Positions 5,121 to 5,210 of a stretch of 5,210 bases of DNA are shown here, in pieces. Source of the DNA: CAZWDO01 sp964632485 [NCBI: uncultured bacterium] (lineage in GTDB: Bacteria; JAGOEH01); assembly GCA_964632485.1 (NCBI GenBank), contig CAZWDO010000034.1, positions 1 through 5,210 of the forward strand, read 5' to 3'. The first letter of the stretch is position 1; each line of letters opens with the position of its first letter. Position numbers and translations under genes: made by a program. The notes below the pieces were generated by a model, which saw nothing but the letters and a program-made list of their open reading frames with translations, was not told the DNA's origin and made no database searches.

Positions 5121-5210
5121 GTTTCAATCCTTGTTTTACTGGATTAGGGAATAAAACTGTTGGGCGGTTATCTCGACTACTATGGTTATTTCTAGTTTCA
5201 ATCCTTGTTT

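Larger units (their letters stand above)
3057..5210 (-). CRISPR. CRISPR array, 29 complete repeats plus one partial, 29 spacers; continues past the right edge
   Basis: The repeat is 37 nt, GTTTCAATCCTTGTTTTACT then GGATTAGGGAATAAAAC. Repeats start at 3057, 3130, 3202, 3277, 3348, 3422, 3493, 3567, 3641, 3712, 3786, 3860, 3932, 4003, 4078, 4153, 4225, 4297, 4371, 4443, 4518, 4591, 4665, 4741, 4816, 4897, 4972, 5045, 5121 and 5195 (16 nt only). All looked identical, with no degenerate terminal repeat. Spacers are 34-39 nt except spacer 25 (44 nt), and none repeats. Internal inverted repeats are GTTTTA/TAAAAC (repeat bases 13-18/32-37) and AATCC/GGATT (6-10/21-25). The minus-strand repeat ends ATTGAAAC, the usual 8-nt crRNA handle of many type I and III systems. 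Leftward transcription is therefore likely, with the leader and newest spacers beyond the right edge. No cas gene or leader is visible, so the subtype is open. Short open frames across the array are artefacts of the repeats. Confidence 0.99.

Noticed and set aside
3094-5194. Spacers matching the MuF cassettes (self-targeting)
   Set aside because: No spacer showed more than a short chance match to 1-3056 by eye, for example ACCGGCCAT in spacer 4.

Overview
The window comes from a bacterium or an integrated phage-derived region of one. The lineage cannot be named from the sequence. Codon content is moderately GC-rich in the genes, Shine-Dalgarno motifs such as CAGGAG are present, and the phage-head genes are bacterial-virus type. 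No rRNA, tRNA, cas gene or housekeeping gene is present to fix the taxonomy.

Left part (1-3013), all on the minus strand: three tandem cassettes, each made of a 5'-truncated phage Mu F-like (SPP1 gp7/MuF) head-morphogenesis fragment fused to a C-terminal toxin-like domain. Cassettes 3 and 2 are followed by a small gene in the place where an immunity gene would sit. In transcription order they are MuF-toxin 3 (3013-2222) and small gene 3 (2220-1912), MuF-toxin 2 (1794-967) and small gene 2 (980-678), then MuF-toxin 1 (from 560, running off the left edge). The MuF portions are near-identical, while the C-terminal domains and small genes vary. This is the layout of orphan toxin/immunity modules in polymorphic toxin systems. 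The toxin domains carry paired His motifs (HFEKHG; HARDHA) resembling the BECR-type nucleases often found behind MuF domains. That assignment is an inference.

Right part (3057-5210): a CRISPR array with 29 complete, apparently identical 37-nt repeats, a 30th cut by the window edge, and 29 spacers of 34-39 nt apart from one of 44 nt. The minus-strand repeat ends in ATTGAAAC, a typical crRNA 5' handle. The array is therefore probably transcribed leftward, toward the MuF cassettes, with its leader beyond the right edge. Three spacers translate to recognisable phage-like peptides (terminase nuclease motif, HTH segment, DNA methyltransferase segment).

The most striking feature is the link between the two parts. 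The array's last repeat lies 43 nt from the first ATG of MuF 3, and MuF-coding sequence runs uninterrupted up to the repeat. Cassettes 1 and 2 start with exactly the same edge, each preceded by an isolated 27-nt piece of the CRISPR repeat (604-630, 1838-1864), far from the array. CRISPR-repeat DNA has thus been copied along with toxin cassettes. This may be a passive trace of tandem duplication, or a functional coupling such as a recombination edge or a crRNA-like RNA made from toxin sequence. The second reading is a hypothesis only.
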